Shown: positions 1 to 9,973 of the stretch, piece by piece
Numbering within the stretch: the stretch's first letter is position 1
How the letters are laid out: every line of letters starts with the position of its first letter
From: Streptomyces sp. CG1
Lineage (GTDB): Bacteria > Actinomycetota > Actinomycetes > Streptomycetales > Streptomycetaceae
Reading direction: 5' to 3'
DNA: 64,000 nucleotides
NCBI RefSeq assembly: GCF_041080625.1
Contig: NZ_CP163518.1
Span: 10,347,501-10,411,500 of the forward strand
Translations under genes and position numbers: made by a program
Notes under the pieces: model-generated
Told to the model about the DNA's origin: nothing
Databases searched by the model: none
What the model saw: the letters and a program-made list of their open reading frames with translations, nothing else

Positions 1-166
1 GCTCACCCTCGCCTTCGAGGGCCTGGAGATGGCCGCCGAACCCGGCCTCACCCTGACCATCTACACCGCCGAACCCGGATCCCCCTCCGAAGAGGGACTG
101 CGGCTGCTCGCCTCCTGGGCCGCCACCGAAGAGGCCGAATCGCCCGCCCGGCATTCCACCGGCTGA
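1..166 (+). CDS. MmyB-type XRE transcriptional regulator, C-terminal end (partial)
   Basis: An open frame runs in from the window edge (first full codon at base 2) to TGA at 164-166, 54 codons. It ends with the segment 'YTAEPGSPSEEGLRLLASW', the characteristic end of the MmyB-like ligand-binding domain of actinobacterial XRE regulators ('VYTAEPGSPS...LRLLASW' in many Streptomyces members). The helix-turn-helix would lie upstream, outside the window. Such proteins are DNA-binding regulators, often beside oxidoreductase genes; the target cannot be told from this fragment. Confidence 0.75.
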   Translation, partial: LTLAFEGLEMAAEPGLTLTIYTAEPGSPSEEGLRLLASWAATEEAESPARHSTG

Positions 167-524
167 AACCCTTCAACGGCCGGCCCGCACAGAGGACTCC
201 GACCTGACGGAGCATTCGCCCGGCGTCACCACGGCCGCCATGGGCGGAGGGTGACGACTCCATGGGAGGAGCAGGCACGGCGGTGCCCGGTGGGGGTCTG
301 CATCAGCTCTGTACCCGCTGCCACTGTCCGCTTCGCCGGCTCGTCCACGGCCGGGACGAATACGTGCAGGGCAGCTGACCCGCCGTTTCTTCACCCCCAG
401 TCCATGTGACATGTTTCCGATGACCTCGGACGTTGAGTGCGTGGCCATTCTCGAGATGGTGGCATCTGCCACACCCGCATTGCGGGGTGAACTTGCGCTC
501 CGTTTCAGGGTGGCCGACTGGGTG
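167..524. other. Intergenic region between convergent genes, no gene seen
   Basis: About 360 bases separate the end of the XRE regulator and the end of the ThDP enzyme on the other strand. Short frames on both strands have no recognisable family motif, and no strong hairpin was found. Confidence 0.5.
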
Positions 525-2216
525 TCAGAACGGGCCGTGGAGGCTGCCCAGTCTGTCGGTCAGGCGCAGGTTCTCGGAGTAGTCGACGGGGCAGGCGATC
601 ACGGAGACCGTGTTGTCGTCGAGGGCGCGGCGCAGCACGGGCAGCAGTTGGTCGGCGGTTTCGATGGCGTAGCCGCGTGCGCCGAAGCTTTCGGCGTAGG
701 CGACCATGTCCGGGTTGGTGAAGCGGGTATGGCTGTGGCGGCCGAGTTCTAGTTCCATCTTCCAGGTGATCAGGCCGTATTCCTCGTCCACCAGGACGAG
801 GACGACCAGCGGAACGTGTTCGCGGACGGCGGTCTCCAGTTCCTGGGAGTTCATCAGGAACGAGCCGTCGCCCATCATGGCCAGGACTCGTCGGTCCGGC
901 CGGGCCAGCTTGGCGGCGATGGCGCCCGGCAGCGCGAAACCCATGGTGGACAGGCCGTTGGAGACCAGACAGGTGTCCGGTTCGTAGGTGGGGTAGAGGC
1001 GGGACATCCACATTTTCCCGGCCCCTGTGTCGGCGAGGACGATGTCGCGGTGGTCCAGGGCGGTGCGGACATCGTGCACCACGCGCTGCGGCACCACAGG
1101 GAACGCGTCGTTGTCGCGTCCGTACCGGAGCTCCTCGTCGAGCAGTGTGCGGATCTTCGCGCTGCTTCCCGAGTCGTAGGTGAGTCCTTCGGGTAGTGCT
1201 GCCGCGAGTGCGTCCAGCGCCTGTGATGGGTCTCCTTCGACGCCCACGGCGACCGGGTAGTGGGCGTCGACCTCGGCGGGGAAGCGGTGCACGTGAACGA
1301 TTCGCTTGTCGCCGTTCGGGTTGATCCTGGCGGGGTCGAACTCCTGGATCTCGTAGCCCACACAGACCAGCACGTCGGCGGTGTCGAAGCCGAAGTTGCC
1401 GTAGTCGTGACGCATGAAGCCGACCGCACCGAGGGCGTTCGGGTGGTCGTCGGGGAAGACTCCCTTGCCGTGGAAGGTGGTCGCGACCGGGATGTTCAGC
1501 CGCTCGGCGAACCGCAACAGAGCGGCCGAGGCCCGGGTCCTGGCGGCGCCGTGGCCTGCCAGCACGACGGGGCGCCGAGCGGCGGCGAGCACCTCGGCGG
1601 CCCGCGCGATCTGGGTGGGCGAGGGCGCGTCGGCGCGCACCGCGTCGATCTGCAGGGGCGCAAGGGGCTGTGCGGGACGTTCGGCCTCGATGTCTTCGGG
1701 CACGGCCAGGAATACGGCGCCGGGACGCTCGCTCTGCGCAGTCTTGAACGCCTTGCGTGTCATCTCCGGCACCGCGTCCGGACACCCGATGCGGGCTGCC
1801 CACTGAGTGACTGGGGCGAACATGGACACCAGGTCGATGACCTGGTGCGACTCCTTGTGGATCCGGCGCAGCGAGCCCTGGGCGGCCAGGGCGACCATCG
1901 GCGCGCTGTTGGTCATGGCGTCCGCGGTGCCGAGCAGTAGATTGATCGCACCAGGTCCCAGGGTGGCCGAGCACACTCCGGCCCGGCCGGTCAGCCGCCC
2001 GTAGACCTCCGCCATGAACGAGGCGGCCTGCTCATGGCGCACTAGGACGTAGCGGATCCCGGAGCCGTTCAGCGCGTCGACGAAGCGGATGTTCTCCTCG
2101 CCGGGAATCCCGAAGACGTACTCCACGCCCTCGGCGCGCAGACAACGCACCAACAGGTGTGCGACGTCCTCCGCTGCTGCCATGTTCTGCGACCCGCTCG
2201 CGCCTGCGGTACTCAT
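525..2216 (-). CDS. Acetolactate-synthase-like thiamine diphosphate enzyme
   Basis: 563 residues from ATG at 2216; an in-frame upstream start at 2252 adds a poorly conserved tail. The three-domain ThDP fold is visible. The N-terminal domain has 'GIPGEEN' and the catalytic-type Glu62 in 'VRHEQAASFMAEVYGRLTG'. The middle NAD/FAD-like domain is near residues 200-330. The C-terminal domain has the ThDP/Mg motif starting 'GDGSFLMNSQELE' at about 449. The family condenses 2-oxo acids (two pyruvates to acetolactate in AlsS/IlvB) or decarboxylates them. No small regulatory subunit gene lies nearby, so a catabolic or specialised role is more likely than branched-chain amino acid synthesis. Substrate is inferred only. 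It is divergent from the flavodoxin-like gene at 2421. Confidence 0.85.
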   Translation of the reverse strand: MSTAGASGSQNMAAAEDVAHLLVRCLRAEGVEYVFGIPGEENIRFVDALNGSGIRYVLVRHEQAASFMAEVYGRLTGRAGVCSATLGPGAINLLLGTADAMTNSAPMVALAAQGSLRRIHKESHQVIDLVSMFAPVTQWAARIGCPDAVPEMTRKAFKTAQSERPGAVFLAVPEDIEAERPAQPLAPLQIDAVRADAPSPTQIARAAEVLAAARRPVVLAGHGAARTRASAALLRFAERLNIPVATTFHGKGVFPDDHPNALGAVGFMRHDYGNFGFDTADVLVCVGYEIQEFDPARINPNGDKRIVHVHRFPAEVDAHYPVAVGVEGDPSQALDALAAALPEGLTYDSGSSAKIRTLLDEELRYGRDNDAFPVVPQRVVHDVRTALDHRDIVLADTGAGKMWMSRLYPTYEPDTCLVSNGLSTMGFALPGAIAAKLARPDRRVLAMMGDGSFLMNSQELETAVREHVPLVVLVLVDEEYGLITWKMELELGRHSHTRFTNPDMVAYAESFGARGYAIETADQLLPVLRRALDDNTVSVIACPVDYSENLRLTDRLGSLHGPF

Positions 2217-2420
2217 GAGACGAACGTAGGCACGCCCGCCTGCCCCGGCCACTCGTCCGCCGCCGACGGAGGCGGCCGTGCGGATACCGGTGCCTCAAGC
2301 ATGCCGGGGCCGTTCGGCGGCGTTGGGATGGCGGTGGCCGTGGGCTGCCCGCACGCTGGAGCCGGATGTGGACGTGCGCCGCCGAGCGTCGTGCCGCGCA
2401 AAGGGCCTTGGGAGGACTGT

Positions 2421-3158
2421 GTGACCGCTTCGTCGCCCGCCATCGACGCACCGTCGGCCCGATACGACGACCTGCGCGCCCTGGTGATCAACTGCACGCT
2501 CAAGCGCTCCCCGGAGACGAGCAACACGCAGGGCCTGATCCACCGCAGCACCACCATCATGGACGCACAGGGCGTGCACGTCGATGTCGTGCGGGCAGTG
2601 GACCACGACATCGCCACCGGGGTGTGGCCCGACATGCGGGAGCACGGCTGGAAGACGGACGCCTGGCCGGACCTCTACCAGCAGGTCCTGGCAGCCGACA
2701 TCCTCGTCCTGGCGGGACCCATCTGGCTGGGCGACAACAGCTCCGTGATGAAGCAGGTGATCGAACGTCTCTATGCCTGCTCCAGCCTGCTCAACGAAGC
2801 AGGCCAGTACGCCTATTACGGCCGGGTTGGCGGCTGCCTGATCACCGGCAACGAGGACGGCGTCAAGCACTGCGCCATGAACGTGCTCTACAGCCTCCAG
2901 CACCTGGGGTACACCATCCCGCCCCAGGCGGACGCCGGCTGGATCGGCGAGGCGGGGCCAGGCCCCTCGTACCTCGACCCCGGCTCAGGCGGCCCGGAGA
3001 ACGACTTCACCAACCGCAACACCACTTTCATGACCTGGAATCTGCTGCACCTCGCGCGGGCCTTGAAGGATCTCGGCGGCATCCCCGCCTTCGGCAACCA
3101 GCGCACTGCCTGGGACGCCGGCTGCCGCCGTGACTACGAGAATCCCGAACACCGGTAG
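2421..3158 (+). CDS. Flavodoxin-like / NADPH-dependent FMN reductase family protein
   Basis: 245 residues from GTG at 2421, chosen because GGAGGA lies 4 bases upstream and similarity to the fold begins only after it; an open frame extends further 5' but is low-complexity. The N-terminal strand-loop 'INCTLKRSPETSNTQGLI' is the FMN phosphate-binding loop, and 'LAGPIWLGDNSSVMKQVIER' is the second flavin loop of the WrbA/FMN-reductase fold. 'VGGCLITGNEDGVKH' and 'TFMTWNLLHLARAL' fit the C-terminal half. Likely a cytosolic flavin-dependent NAD(P)H oxidoreductase; the electron acceptor is unknown. Divergent from the ThDP enzyme, so the ~200 bases between them hold both promoters. Confidence 0.8.
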   Translation: MTASSPAIDAPSARYDDLRALVINCTLKRSPETSNTQGLIHRSTTIMDAQGVHVDVVRAVDHDIATGVWPDMREHGWKTDAWPDLYQQVLAADILVLAGPIWLGDNSSVMKQVIERLYACSSLLNEAGQYAYYGRVGGCLITGNEDGVKHCAMNVLYSLQHLGYTIPPQADAGWIGEAGPGPSYLDPGSGGPENDFTNRNTTFMTWNLLHLARALKDLGGIPAFGNQRTAWDAGCRRDYENPEHR

Positions 3159-3466
3159 GGAGACCGGCGGCCGGGGCAGCCGCGCAGCCCGGAAGCAGCG
3201 TCCGTCCCCGCCGCCGAGCGTGGCACGGTGCTGTGCTGTCAGCCCAGCGCCTCGAGAGCCGCGAGGATGTCGGCGGGTTCGGCACCAGCAACGCCTGATG
3301 CAGGTCGAACGCCCGGACCCGCTTGTTCACCCCGCCGGACGTGTCCGCCGCCGCTTCGTCTCGACCGGCTCGACCTCGAACAGACCCTCCCCATCACGCA
3401 TACCGTGATCATCTCGCGTGGATGATCACCAGCCGTGCGCGGGTTGCCGGTCGCTGGGACACACCC
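3159..3466. other. Intergenic region with unrecognised minus-strand coding remnant
   Basis: No complete gene. On the minus strand two short runs in different frames look protein-like ('EGLFEVEPVETKRRR' near 3370 and 'AEPADILAALEALG' ending at 3239), suggesting a small degraded gene. The family was not recognised. Confidence 0.3.
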
Positions 3467-3919
3467 CTAACGTCGGTCGGCGTCGCCGCCTTCCAACAAC
3501 CCCTTCAATGCAGCCAGGTCCCTGACGTTTGCCCGCCGCACAGCTGCAGCCATCATCGGGGCGCTCATCTTGGCAAAGCCGGATGGCTCGCCGCGGTTGC
3601 GCAACGTCATCCGGGTGTGACCGGCATCCACCGGCTGCCAGGTGTAGGTCGTTTCCATGGGAAACGGCCCTTGCGCGGTACGCATCACGAGTCGCTCGGA
3701 GGAGTGGTCGACGATCTCGTATGTGTAGGTCAGGGTGCGCCCCAGAAAGCGGGCGACGAAGTCGAGCCTCGAGCCCACGGCGAGCGGCGGCGAGGTCTGC
3801 CAACGAACCGAGACGATGTTGGCGTACCAGCGGGGCGCATTGGTCGGATCCCCGGCGTAGGCGGCGACCTCCGCACAGGGACGGGCGATCACGATCTCGG
3901 TGACGACATCGACGGCCAC
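3467..3919 (-). CDS. SRPBCC / polyketide cyclase-type ligand-binding protein
   Basis: 150 residues, GTG start at 3919. The pattern 'VTEIVIARPCAEVAAYAGDP' followed by 'NAPRWYANIVSV' is the start of the START/Bet v1-like (SRPBCC) fold in actinobacterial polyketide_cyc2-type proteins. 'TYTYEIVDHSSERLVMRTA' and 'TRMTLRNRGEPSGF' are the later strands, and the C-terminal helix 'MMAAAVRRANVRDLAALKGL' closes the cavity. Length is normal for a single domain. Probably a soluble protein binding a small hydrophobic ligand; no enzymatic residue can be assigned. It stands alone and is divergent from the SpoIIE-type phosphatase gene. Confidence 0.8.
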   Translation of the reverse strand: MAVDVVTEIVIARPCAEVAAYAGDPTNAPRWYANIVSVRWQTSPPLAVGSRLDFVARFLGRTLTYTYEIVDHSSERLVMRTAQGPFPMETTYTWQPVDAGHTRMTLRNRGEPSGFAKMSAPMMAAAVRRANVRDLAALKGLLEGGDADRR

Positions 3920-4224
3920 AACCCAACGCTACCCCGGCCACCCAGGATCGAGAGCTCGACACACACGTGCCCCTGGCGGCCTCTCTGCTCAGTCATCAGT
4001 CGCTCGCGGTGCTACTGACCCACGCTCCTGGTCAGCCGCCGATTCAGCCCGGCGGAGCACGATGTCCACAGCACCGCCTCGGACCAGTCCCCGGCTGACC
4101 TGGGCTAGTGACCAGCGGTAATGGGCGAGTACTCGCCGTCTGCGCTCTCGCCGCGAGCCGCACCGACCACTACCGAAATTGACGCGGGGAGCATACACGG
4201 CCAAAGGGGGAGTAAAAAGGGCGT
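3920..4224. other. Divergent promoter region, no gene seen
   Basis: 305 bases between the outward-facing SRPBCC and phosphatase genes. No coding frame with a plausible start and no clear operator was recognised. Confidence 0.4.
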
Positions 4225-5400
4225 ATGAGTGCACGAGGTATATCGGGAGACCGCCTCCTGGAGCAGCGCGCGGGGCGCGGGCTGCTGGTGATCGCACTCG
4301 CATTGATCGTGGCCATCACTGTGGCGGACATCGGTATGGGCACCAGTGTTCATCTGGGGCCGTTGCTGGTCATCGCACCGACTTTGACCGCCTCTTTCGC
4401 CGGTCCGCGGCTGACCGCTCTGGTCGGGGCTCTGGCGCAGGCAGCCCTGGTGGTCATCTCGATCTTCCACGGCGGGCTGGCCACGACAAACCACGTGGCG
4501 CAGCTCATCGCCCTGGCCGTGCTGTCGGCTCTGGTGGTCTTCATCTCCTATGTGCGGGAGCGGCGTGCCCGGGAGCTGAGCCGGGTGCGGTCGGTGGCCG
4601 AGACAGCGCAGCGGGTTCTGCTGCGGCCCCCACCTCGCCGGGTCGGGCCGTTGCGTGTGGCCTGGCTGTATCTGGCCGCCGAGGACGAGACCCAGATCGG
4701 GGGCGACCTGCTGGCGGTCGCCCGCGCCGATCAACCCTGCACCCGGGTGCTCATCGGCGATGTGCGGGGTCATGGGCTGGCCTCCATCGGCGAGGCGTCG
4801 GTGGTGATGGGCGCGTTCCGTGAGGGCGCTCACCGGTACGCCTCCTTGCCCGAGCTCGTCACCGCCGTCGAAGAGAGCGTCTGCCGGAACCTGGAGGAGG
4901 TCGCCGATACCACGCACGACGCCGGCGAGCACTTCATCACCGCCATTCTGCTCGACATCCACGACCAGGGCCCGCAGGCTGAGATGCTCAACTGCGGCCA
5001 TCCGCCGCCCCTGCTGGTCCGTGGTGGCCAGGTGACCGTCCTGAACTCCCGTCGGCCCGCACCCCCGTTGGGCCTGTGTTCCCTCTGCGTACGGAACGAC
5101 CGCACCGATACCTTCACCTTGGAAGGGGGCGACATGCTGCTGCTCTACACCGACGGCGTGATCGAAGCCCGCTCACCGACCGGAGCCTTCTACCCGCTCG
5201 TCGAACGCGTCGCCTCCTTCCCCGCTTCAAGCCCCGACGCTCTGCTGCACCACATTCACCGCGACCTGCTCGCGCACACCAGCGAGCAACTCACCGATGA
5301 CGCTGCTTTCCTGATCATCGAACGCACCGCCTCGCGCCATTTGCACCGGCCGCACCTGATGTCCCATGCCGGCGGATCTCACCCGTCCACAACCGGCTGA
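4225..5400 (+). CDS. Membrane PP2C-family (SpoIIE-type) serine/threonine phosphatase
   Basis: 391 residues from ATG at 4225; a purine-rich GGGGGAG lies upstream. The N-terminal ~110 residues hold four hydrophobic segments (for example 'GLLVIALALIVAITVAD' and 'VAQLIALAVLSALVVFISYV'). A short linker follows, then a SpoIIE/PP2C catalytic domain (about 150-375) with the metal-binding aspartates in 'IGGDLLAV', 'IGDVRGHG', 'LLYTDGVIEAR' and 'TDDAAFLII'. This architecture is very common in Streptomyces, where such phosphatases are thought to act on anti-anti-sigma (STAS) proteins in stress signalling. No STAS or anti-sigma gene is adjacent, so the partner is unknown. Nothing looks truncated. Confidence 0.9.
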   Translation: MSARGISGDRLLEQRAGRGLLVIALALIVAITVADIGMGTSVHLGPLLVIAPTLTASFAGPRLTALVGALAQAALVVISIFHGGLATTNHVAQLIALAVLSALVVFISYVRERRARELSRVRSVAETAQRVLLRPPPRRVGPLRVAWLYLAAEDETQIGGDLLAVARADQPCTRVLIGDVRGHGLASIGEASVVMGAFREGAHRYASLPELVTAVEESVCRNLEEVADTTHDAGEHFITAILLDIHDQGPQAEMLNCGHPPPLLVRGGQVTVLNSRRPAPPLGLCSLCVRNDRTDTFTLEGGDMLLLYTDGVIEARSPTGAFYPLVERVASFPASSPDALLHHIHRDLLAHTSEQLTDDAAFLIIERTASRHLHRPHLMSHAGGSHPSTTG

Positions 5401-6150
5401 CCGTCTCCGCCTGGCCCGCTGAGCACGCTCCGCGCATTGCGTCACCCGCGAGCCGCATTTCCTCGGTTGGTGTCTCCGCGCGCGGGGTCGGCGAGGCACT
5501 GGAGTGCTATGAGTCGCTGCGCGCCTTCGGCGGACCCTCCTGGAGCCTTGACGCGATCCCCCCGGGACGGCTGCAGGCGTCGGCGTGTGGTTCACCCTCT
5601 CGCGGGTTCGGCTCAACAATTCCTGCACCGCGTCGATGACGGTGTTCGGATGGTCGATCGGGGTGTCGTGCGAGCTGTACTGCGCCACGACTAGCGGTGG
5701 TTTGTCGGCTCGGGCAGTAAAGGTCAAGAGGTCTGCCGCTGCCGACGGTGCTGATCAGTTCCTGGAGTGCTGCAGGCGGGGGCTTCGCCGACCATGCTCG
5801 CCGTTTCATCGCGGGTGGAACTCTTCACCATCTGGCAAGCGGCGGTGAGGCGCATGTCGAGTGCCATGGCCGGCTCGTTGCCGCTTTTCGCACCATCGCT
5901 GCAGATAGCGGGTCTTCGATCTTGAGCAGTACGGCCGCTTCAAACGACTGATGTACTGTCACCCTGCTCAGCACGGAGGCTGGTTGTCGCCTCTGGGCCA
6001 AGGGGCCCGGCGGGGCATGGGTGATCACAGACGTTCTCTACGCAACCTGATCATTACAGACCGCGGGCGCTACGACGTTGCTGCTGGTCCTGGACGGCCT
6101 GGCCGTCGACCGGGTTGAGTCGCTGTCGGCCTCGGCCTCGGCGGTGGCGG
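5401..6150. other. Decayed region with short protein-like fragments, no intact gene
   Basis: About 750 bases. Several short stretches look coding but are broken by stops or frame changes: plus strand 'GVGEALECYESLRAFGGPSW' near 5490, 'STEAGCRLWAKGPGGAWVIT' near 5980 and 'TLLLVLDGLAVDRVESLSAS' near 6080; minus strand 'DTPIDHPNTVIDAVQELLSR' near 5640. None was assigned to a family. They are best read as remains of one or more lost genes. Confidence 0.35.
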
Positions 6151-6645
6151 TCAGGATGCTGCCGTATCTCTGGGATGTCGGGGTCCGCGTTCATTCATGA
6201 CGCTCCCGTCCAGTTCCGCGGTCACGGCCATGAACAACTCCGCATCGAGCTCGGTGTCCGGCGTTGCCAGGTGCAGCGGGGTGCCGGCCCGGGCGATGAT
6301 CTCGGCGAATCCGGCCGGTGAGGTGATGTTGAGGGCCCGGGCCCCGTCGGGGCCGGACTTGATCGCGTGGGGGACGTCCCTGGGAATGGTGAAGAAGTCA
6401 CCGGATCGCAGGGTCACGGTGTCCGGTCCGGCCCACACGGTCAGCGAACCGGACGCCACCCACAGCCGCTCCTCGTAGCGGGTGTGCATATGCAGCGGGG
6501 TCGCCGCGCCGGCCGCCATGACGGAGTCGGTGACATCGTGACGTCCTTCGGTCTCTGCCGCGGACGTGAGGATGGTGAGGCGCAGATCCTGCCCCAGGAC
6601 GTACTGGTGTGCCGAAGCGCCGGCGGCAGGGGTGAACAGACTCAT
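6151..6645 (-). CDS. Single-domain cupin protein
   Basis: 164 residues from ATG at 6645, preceded by AGGAG at a spacing of 9. The cupin barrel is clear: 'TPLHMHTRYEERLWVASGSL' is motif 1 with the two metal-type histidines and the glutamate, and 'SGDFFTIPRDVPHAIKSG' is motif 2 with the final histidine. C-terminal residues 120-164 are less conserved. Small cupins of this kind are metal-binding isomerases, dioxygenases or ligand-binding proteins. It lies 46 bases downstream of an alpha/beta hydrolase on the same strand, so the two may be co-transcribed, possibly in degradation of a small aromatic or ester substrate (inference). Confidence 0.8.
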   Translation of the reverse strand: MSLFTPAAGASAHQYVLGQDLRLTILTSAAETEGRHDVTDSVMAAGAATPLHMHTRYEERLWVASGSLTVWAGPDTVTLRSGDFFTIPRDVPHAIKSGPDGARALNITSPAGFAEIIARAGTPLHLATPDTELDAELFMAVTAELDGSVMNERGPRHPRDTAAS

Positions 6646-6691
6646 GATTCCTGGCTCCTGAAGAGAAAAATGGGTGACATCCCGGGCCCTT

Positions 6692-7516
6692 TCAGCAGGT
6701 TCCGGCGATGACGGCTGCGAGGGCGGCCGGCTGGGACAGGAACGGCGAGTGCGAGCAGTCGAGCTCGGTAACCTTCGTTGGCATGACTGACACGGTGTCG
6801 ATCTCGTCGACGAACCGCCGTTGCAGGGCGGGCGGGATCGCGTTGTCCTTCGTGCAGACGACGTAGGAGTGCGGGATGGTGCCGTATCGGTCAGCCGTCA
6901 CGGCGAAAGCCTCGGCCGGAATTCCGAGTGGGCCATCAGGCGTCAGCAGGCTGATCGCCGCTTTCGCGGTGGCCTCATCCACATCACCGTAAAAGGTCTC
7001 GCGGATTGCCGCGTGACGGCCTGGGTCGCCGGCGTCGATGCGTGCGGCACCGACGACCAACGGGTCGGCCACGAGAAGAGACGAGCTCGTTTCACCCTCG
7101 TTCTCAGGGCTGGCCGAATACTCCGCGGCAGCGCCATTGACGGGAGCGAACGCGCTTACGTACACAAGATGGGCGAACAGTGACGGCTCCAGTTCAGCGG
7201 CGGCGGTGGCGACAGCACCGCCCATGCTGTGCGCCACCACGACGCAGGGCTCACCGCCGCCGATGACCCGGATCTGCTGGACGAGCGTCACCGCGGCGGA
7301 CGAAGCCGTGACGGGGGACGTGCCGGACGGCTCCGCGGCGAAGGCGGCCGGATCGAACGGCCGATGCCATCGCGACCTGGGCGAGTGACTCTTCAGCCCG
7401 TGACCGTCCAGATCGACAGCCACCGACGGGATACCGCTCGCGGCAAGTTGTTCCGCGACCAGGCTCCAGCACCAGCTTCCGTGCCAGAAACCGTGGACGA
7501 GGATGACAGTGGGCAT
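6692..7516 (-). CDS. Alpha/beta hydrolase (EstC / plant methylesterase-like)
   Basis: 274 residues. It begins with the oxyanion-hole signature 'VILVHGFWHGSWCW' of the salicylate-esterase/MES-like branch. The nucleophile Ser97 is in 'VVVAHSMGGAVA', the acid is probably Asp224 in 'VCTKDNAIPPALQRRF', and the base His256 is in 'ELDCSHSPFLSQP'. The catalytic triad is complete and the length is typical. Function is hydrolysis of a carboxyl ester or a related C-C/C-O bond; the natural substrate is unknown. It precedes the cupin on the same strand and may share a transcript with it. Confidence 0.85.
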   Translation of the reverse strand: MPTVILVHGFWHGSWCWSLVAEQLAASGIPSVAVDLDGHGLKSHSPRSRWHRPFDPAAFAAEPSGTSPVTASSAAVTLVQQIRVIGGGEPCVVVAHSMGGAVATAAAELEPSLFAHLVYVSAFAPVNGAAAEYSASPENEGETSSSLLVADPLVVGAARIDAGDPGRHAAIRETFYGDVDEATAKAAISLLTPDGPLGIPAEAFAVTADRYGTIPHSYVVCTKDNAIPPALQRRFVDEIDTVSVMPTKVTELDCSHSPFLSQPAALAAVIAGTC

Positions 7517-7882
7517 CTGATGGCTCCCAGGGGTCGGTTACGAGCGTCGGGGGCGCGGACGTGAACCGGGTGCGAGGCGGCAGCTGCGAGCGCAGGAACA
7601 GAGGAGAACCCTGATGCGCATCCTTGCAAGCTCCAGATGGAAAGAACGGCTGACTGAAGAGAGCCGCTCACGGCACCGCCTTGGCTGCCGCCCGACGGAA
7701 GCGGCCAGTTCCCCGGCACACACCGTCTGCACCCTCAACGTTCGTCCGTATTTTGTAACTTGACATTGCGAAGTCGCTTCCGAAGAGCCAGCCCGGCATG
7801 ACCACGGGGCTGCACTCCCCAAGCGGAAGCAGAGCCTGCCGCGAAACGAGGCCGTGGGCTCCGAGGGGGCAGGGCGGTTCGG
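7517..7882. other. Intergenic region, no gene seen
   Basis: 366 bases between two minus-strand hydrolases. No frame resembles a known family; it probably carries the promoter of the downstream hydrolase-cupin pair. Confidence 0.4.
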
Positions 7883-8797
<915 letters not shown>

Positions 8798-8800
8798 TCA

Positions 8801-8812
8801 ATCGCTAGCGAT
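8801..8812. promoter_or_regulatory. Perfect 12-bp palindrome, probable operator
   Basis: ATCGCTAGCGAT reads the same on both strands. It is centred between the two divergent genes, 16 bases from the preceding inverted repeat, and shares the half-site GCGAT with it. Confidence 0.45.
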
Positions 8813-8866
8813 GTGGCGCGCGTCACGCGGATGCGATTACCTCGTGCGCGACCTAAGCTGGTGGTC

Positions 8867-9337
8867 ATGGATTCCGAATCGCCGCTGGCGGAGCTGCTCT
8901 GCTTCGATCTCTATGCCGCCTCGCGCAGCGTCACCTCGGTATACCGGGTGCTGCTGGAGCCGCTGGGCCTGACCTACCCGCAATACCTCGTGATGCTCGT
9001 GCTGTGGCGTAAGAGGGAGACCAGTGTCGGCGAGCTCGCGACGGACCTCCAGCTCGACTACAACACGCTGTCACCACTGCTGAAGCGTCTGGAGGCGCGC
9101 GGCCTGCTGGAGCGACGGCGCCGCCCTGATGACGAGCGCTCGGTCAGCATCACCCTCACCAGTGAAGGACAGGCGATGAGCGGGCTGGCCGCCCACATTC
9201 CCCAGGCCATCGGTGACGCCATGGGACTCGACGGCGACGCCATCACCGAACTCCAGGCCGGCCTGCGAAAGATCACCGCCAACTCCGCCGCCTACACCGC
9301 CCGGCGGGCGGCACCCGACCGGACAGCATCCCCGTGA
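8867..9337 (+). CDS. ohrR: MarR-family regulator of the OhrR type (organic peroxide sensor)
   Basis: 156 residues from ATG at 8867; an upstream in-frame start would run through the palindromes. The N-terminus 'ELLCFDLYAASRSVTSVYR' matches the OhrR signature, with the redox-sensing cysteine at Cys12. 'LGLTYPQYLVMLVLW' holds the conserved tyrosine region, and the winged helix follows ('DYNTLSPLLKRLEARGLLER', 'RRRPDDERSVSITLT'). In known OhrR proteins oxidation of this cysteine by organic hydroperoxide releases DNA. No ohr peroxiredoxin is adjacent; the divergent haloperoxidase-like hydrolase is the likely target. Assignment as OhrR-like rests on the cysteine and the flanking motif. Confidence 0.82.
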   Translation: MDSESPLAELLCFDLYAASRSVTSVYRVLLEPLGLTYPQYLVMLVLWRKRETSVGELATDLQLDYNTLSPLLKRLEARGLLERRRRPDDERSVSITLTSEGQAMSGLAAHIPQAIGDAMGLDGDAITELQAGLRKITANSAAYTARRAAPDRTASP

Positions 9338-9372
9338 TGCTCGGACCGACACTGTCCACTTAAGTTGATGGT

Positions 9373-9602
9373 GCCTCGCCGTCGACGTGACCGCGGTGAC
9401 CGACATCAGCCGCGCCTTCATCGAGCAACTGCCTGCGGCGGGACGCGGGGTACTGGTCAACGTGGCGAGCACGGCCGCCTACCAGAACAACTCGCGCACG
9501 ACGCTCTACGGGGCGAGCAAGGCGGCGTGGACGGTGAACTTGGCCCGTCCCGCGGAGACTTGGAGGGAGCCGGGGCGGACGGGCCGGTGGTCGCTGCCGT
9601 AA
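9373..9602 (+). pseudogene. Short-chain dehydrogenase fragment
   Basis: An internal piece of an SDR: 'VDVTAVTDISRAFIEQL' (helix before strand 5), 'GVLVNVASTAAYQ' with the conserved serine, and 'LYGASKAA' with the YxxxK catalytic pair. The N-terminal nucleotide-binding glycine motif and everything after the catalytic helix are missing; the frame then runs into unrelated sequence. A relic, not functional. Confidence 0.65.
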
Positions 9603-9729
9603 TGGGGCAGCACGGTGGCCTGCCTGCAGTGGGTGAACAGGTCGAAGACCATGTAGCCGAGTTCGCCCCCGACTGCTGGGTGGCCTGGTCCCCGTGGTAG
9701 ACGCGGAATCTGACCAGGGCCCTTCTCTG

Positions 9730-9845
9730 TCACCCAGCGAGGGTGGAGTTGTGTAGCGGGCGATGCCGAGCATGGCACGGTGGACACCGTCGCCTTTCAG
9801 GCGACCGCGCAGAATCTTCCAGCCCTGACCGGGAGGGGCACCAGG
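9730..9845 (-). pseudogene. Possible transposase C-terminal fragment
   Basis: A minus-strand stretch reading 'GQGWKILRGRLKGDGVHRAM' and 'LGIARY' resembles the tail of actinobacterial DDE transposases. It is short and has no motifs of the catalytic core, so the assignment is weak. Confidence 0.3.
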
Positions 9846-9894
9846 AGTCAGCTGAGTCCGAACCTCGGAGCCTCCGCAGCGTCTGAGCCGGCAC

Positions 9895-9933
9895 GACGAG
9901 GCCCCGGACCGTTTGTCGGTCTGGGGCCTCGTC
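9895..9933. terminator. Strong hairpin, probable bidirectional terminator
   Basis: Arms of 16 bases (left 9895-9910, right 9918-9933) pair with one G-T mismatch around a 7-base loop. It lies 41 bases beyond the stop of the small membrane protein read on the minus strand. Confidence 0.7.
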
Positions 9934-9973
9934 GGCGTTTGGTGGGTCTCAGATCGCCCCGGCTCCAGACTTG

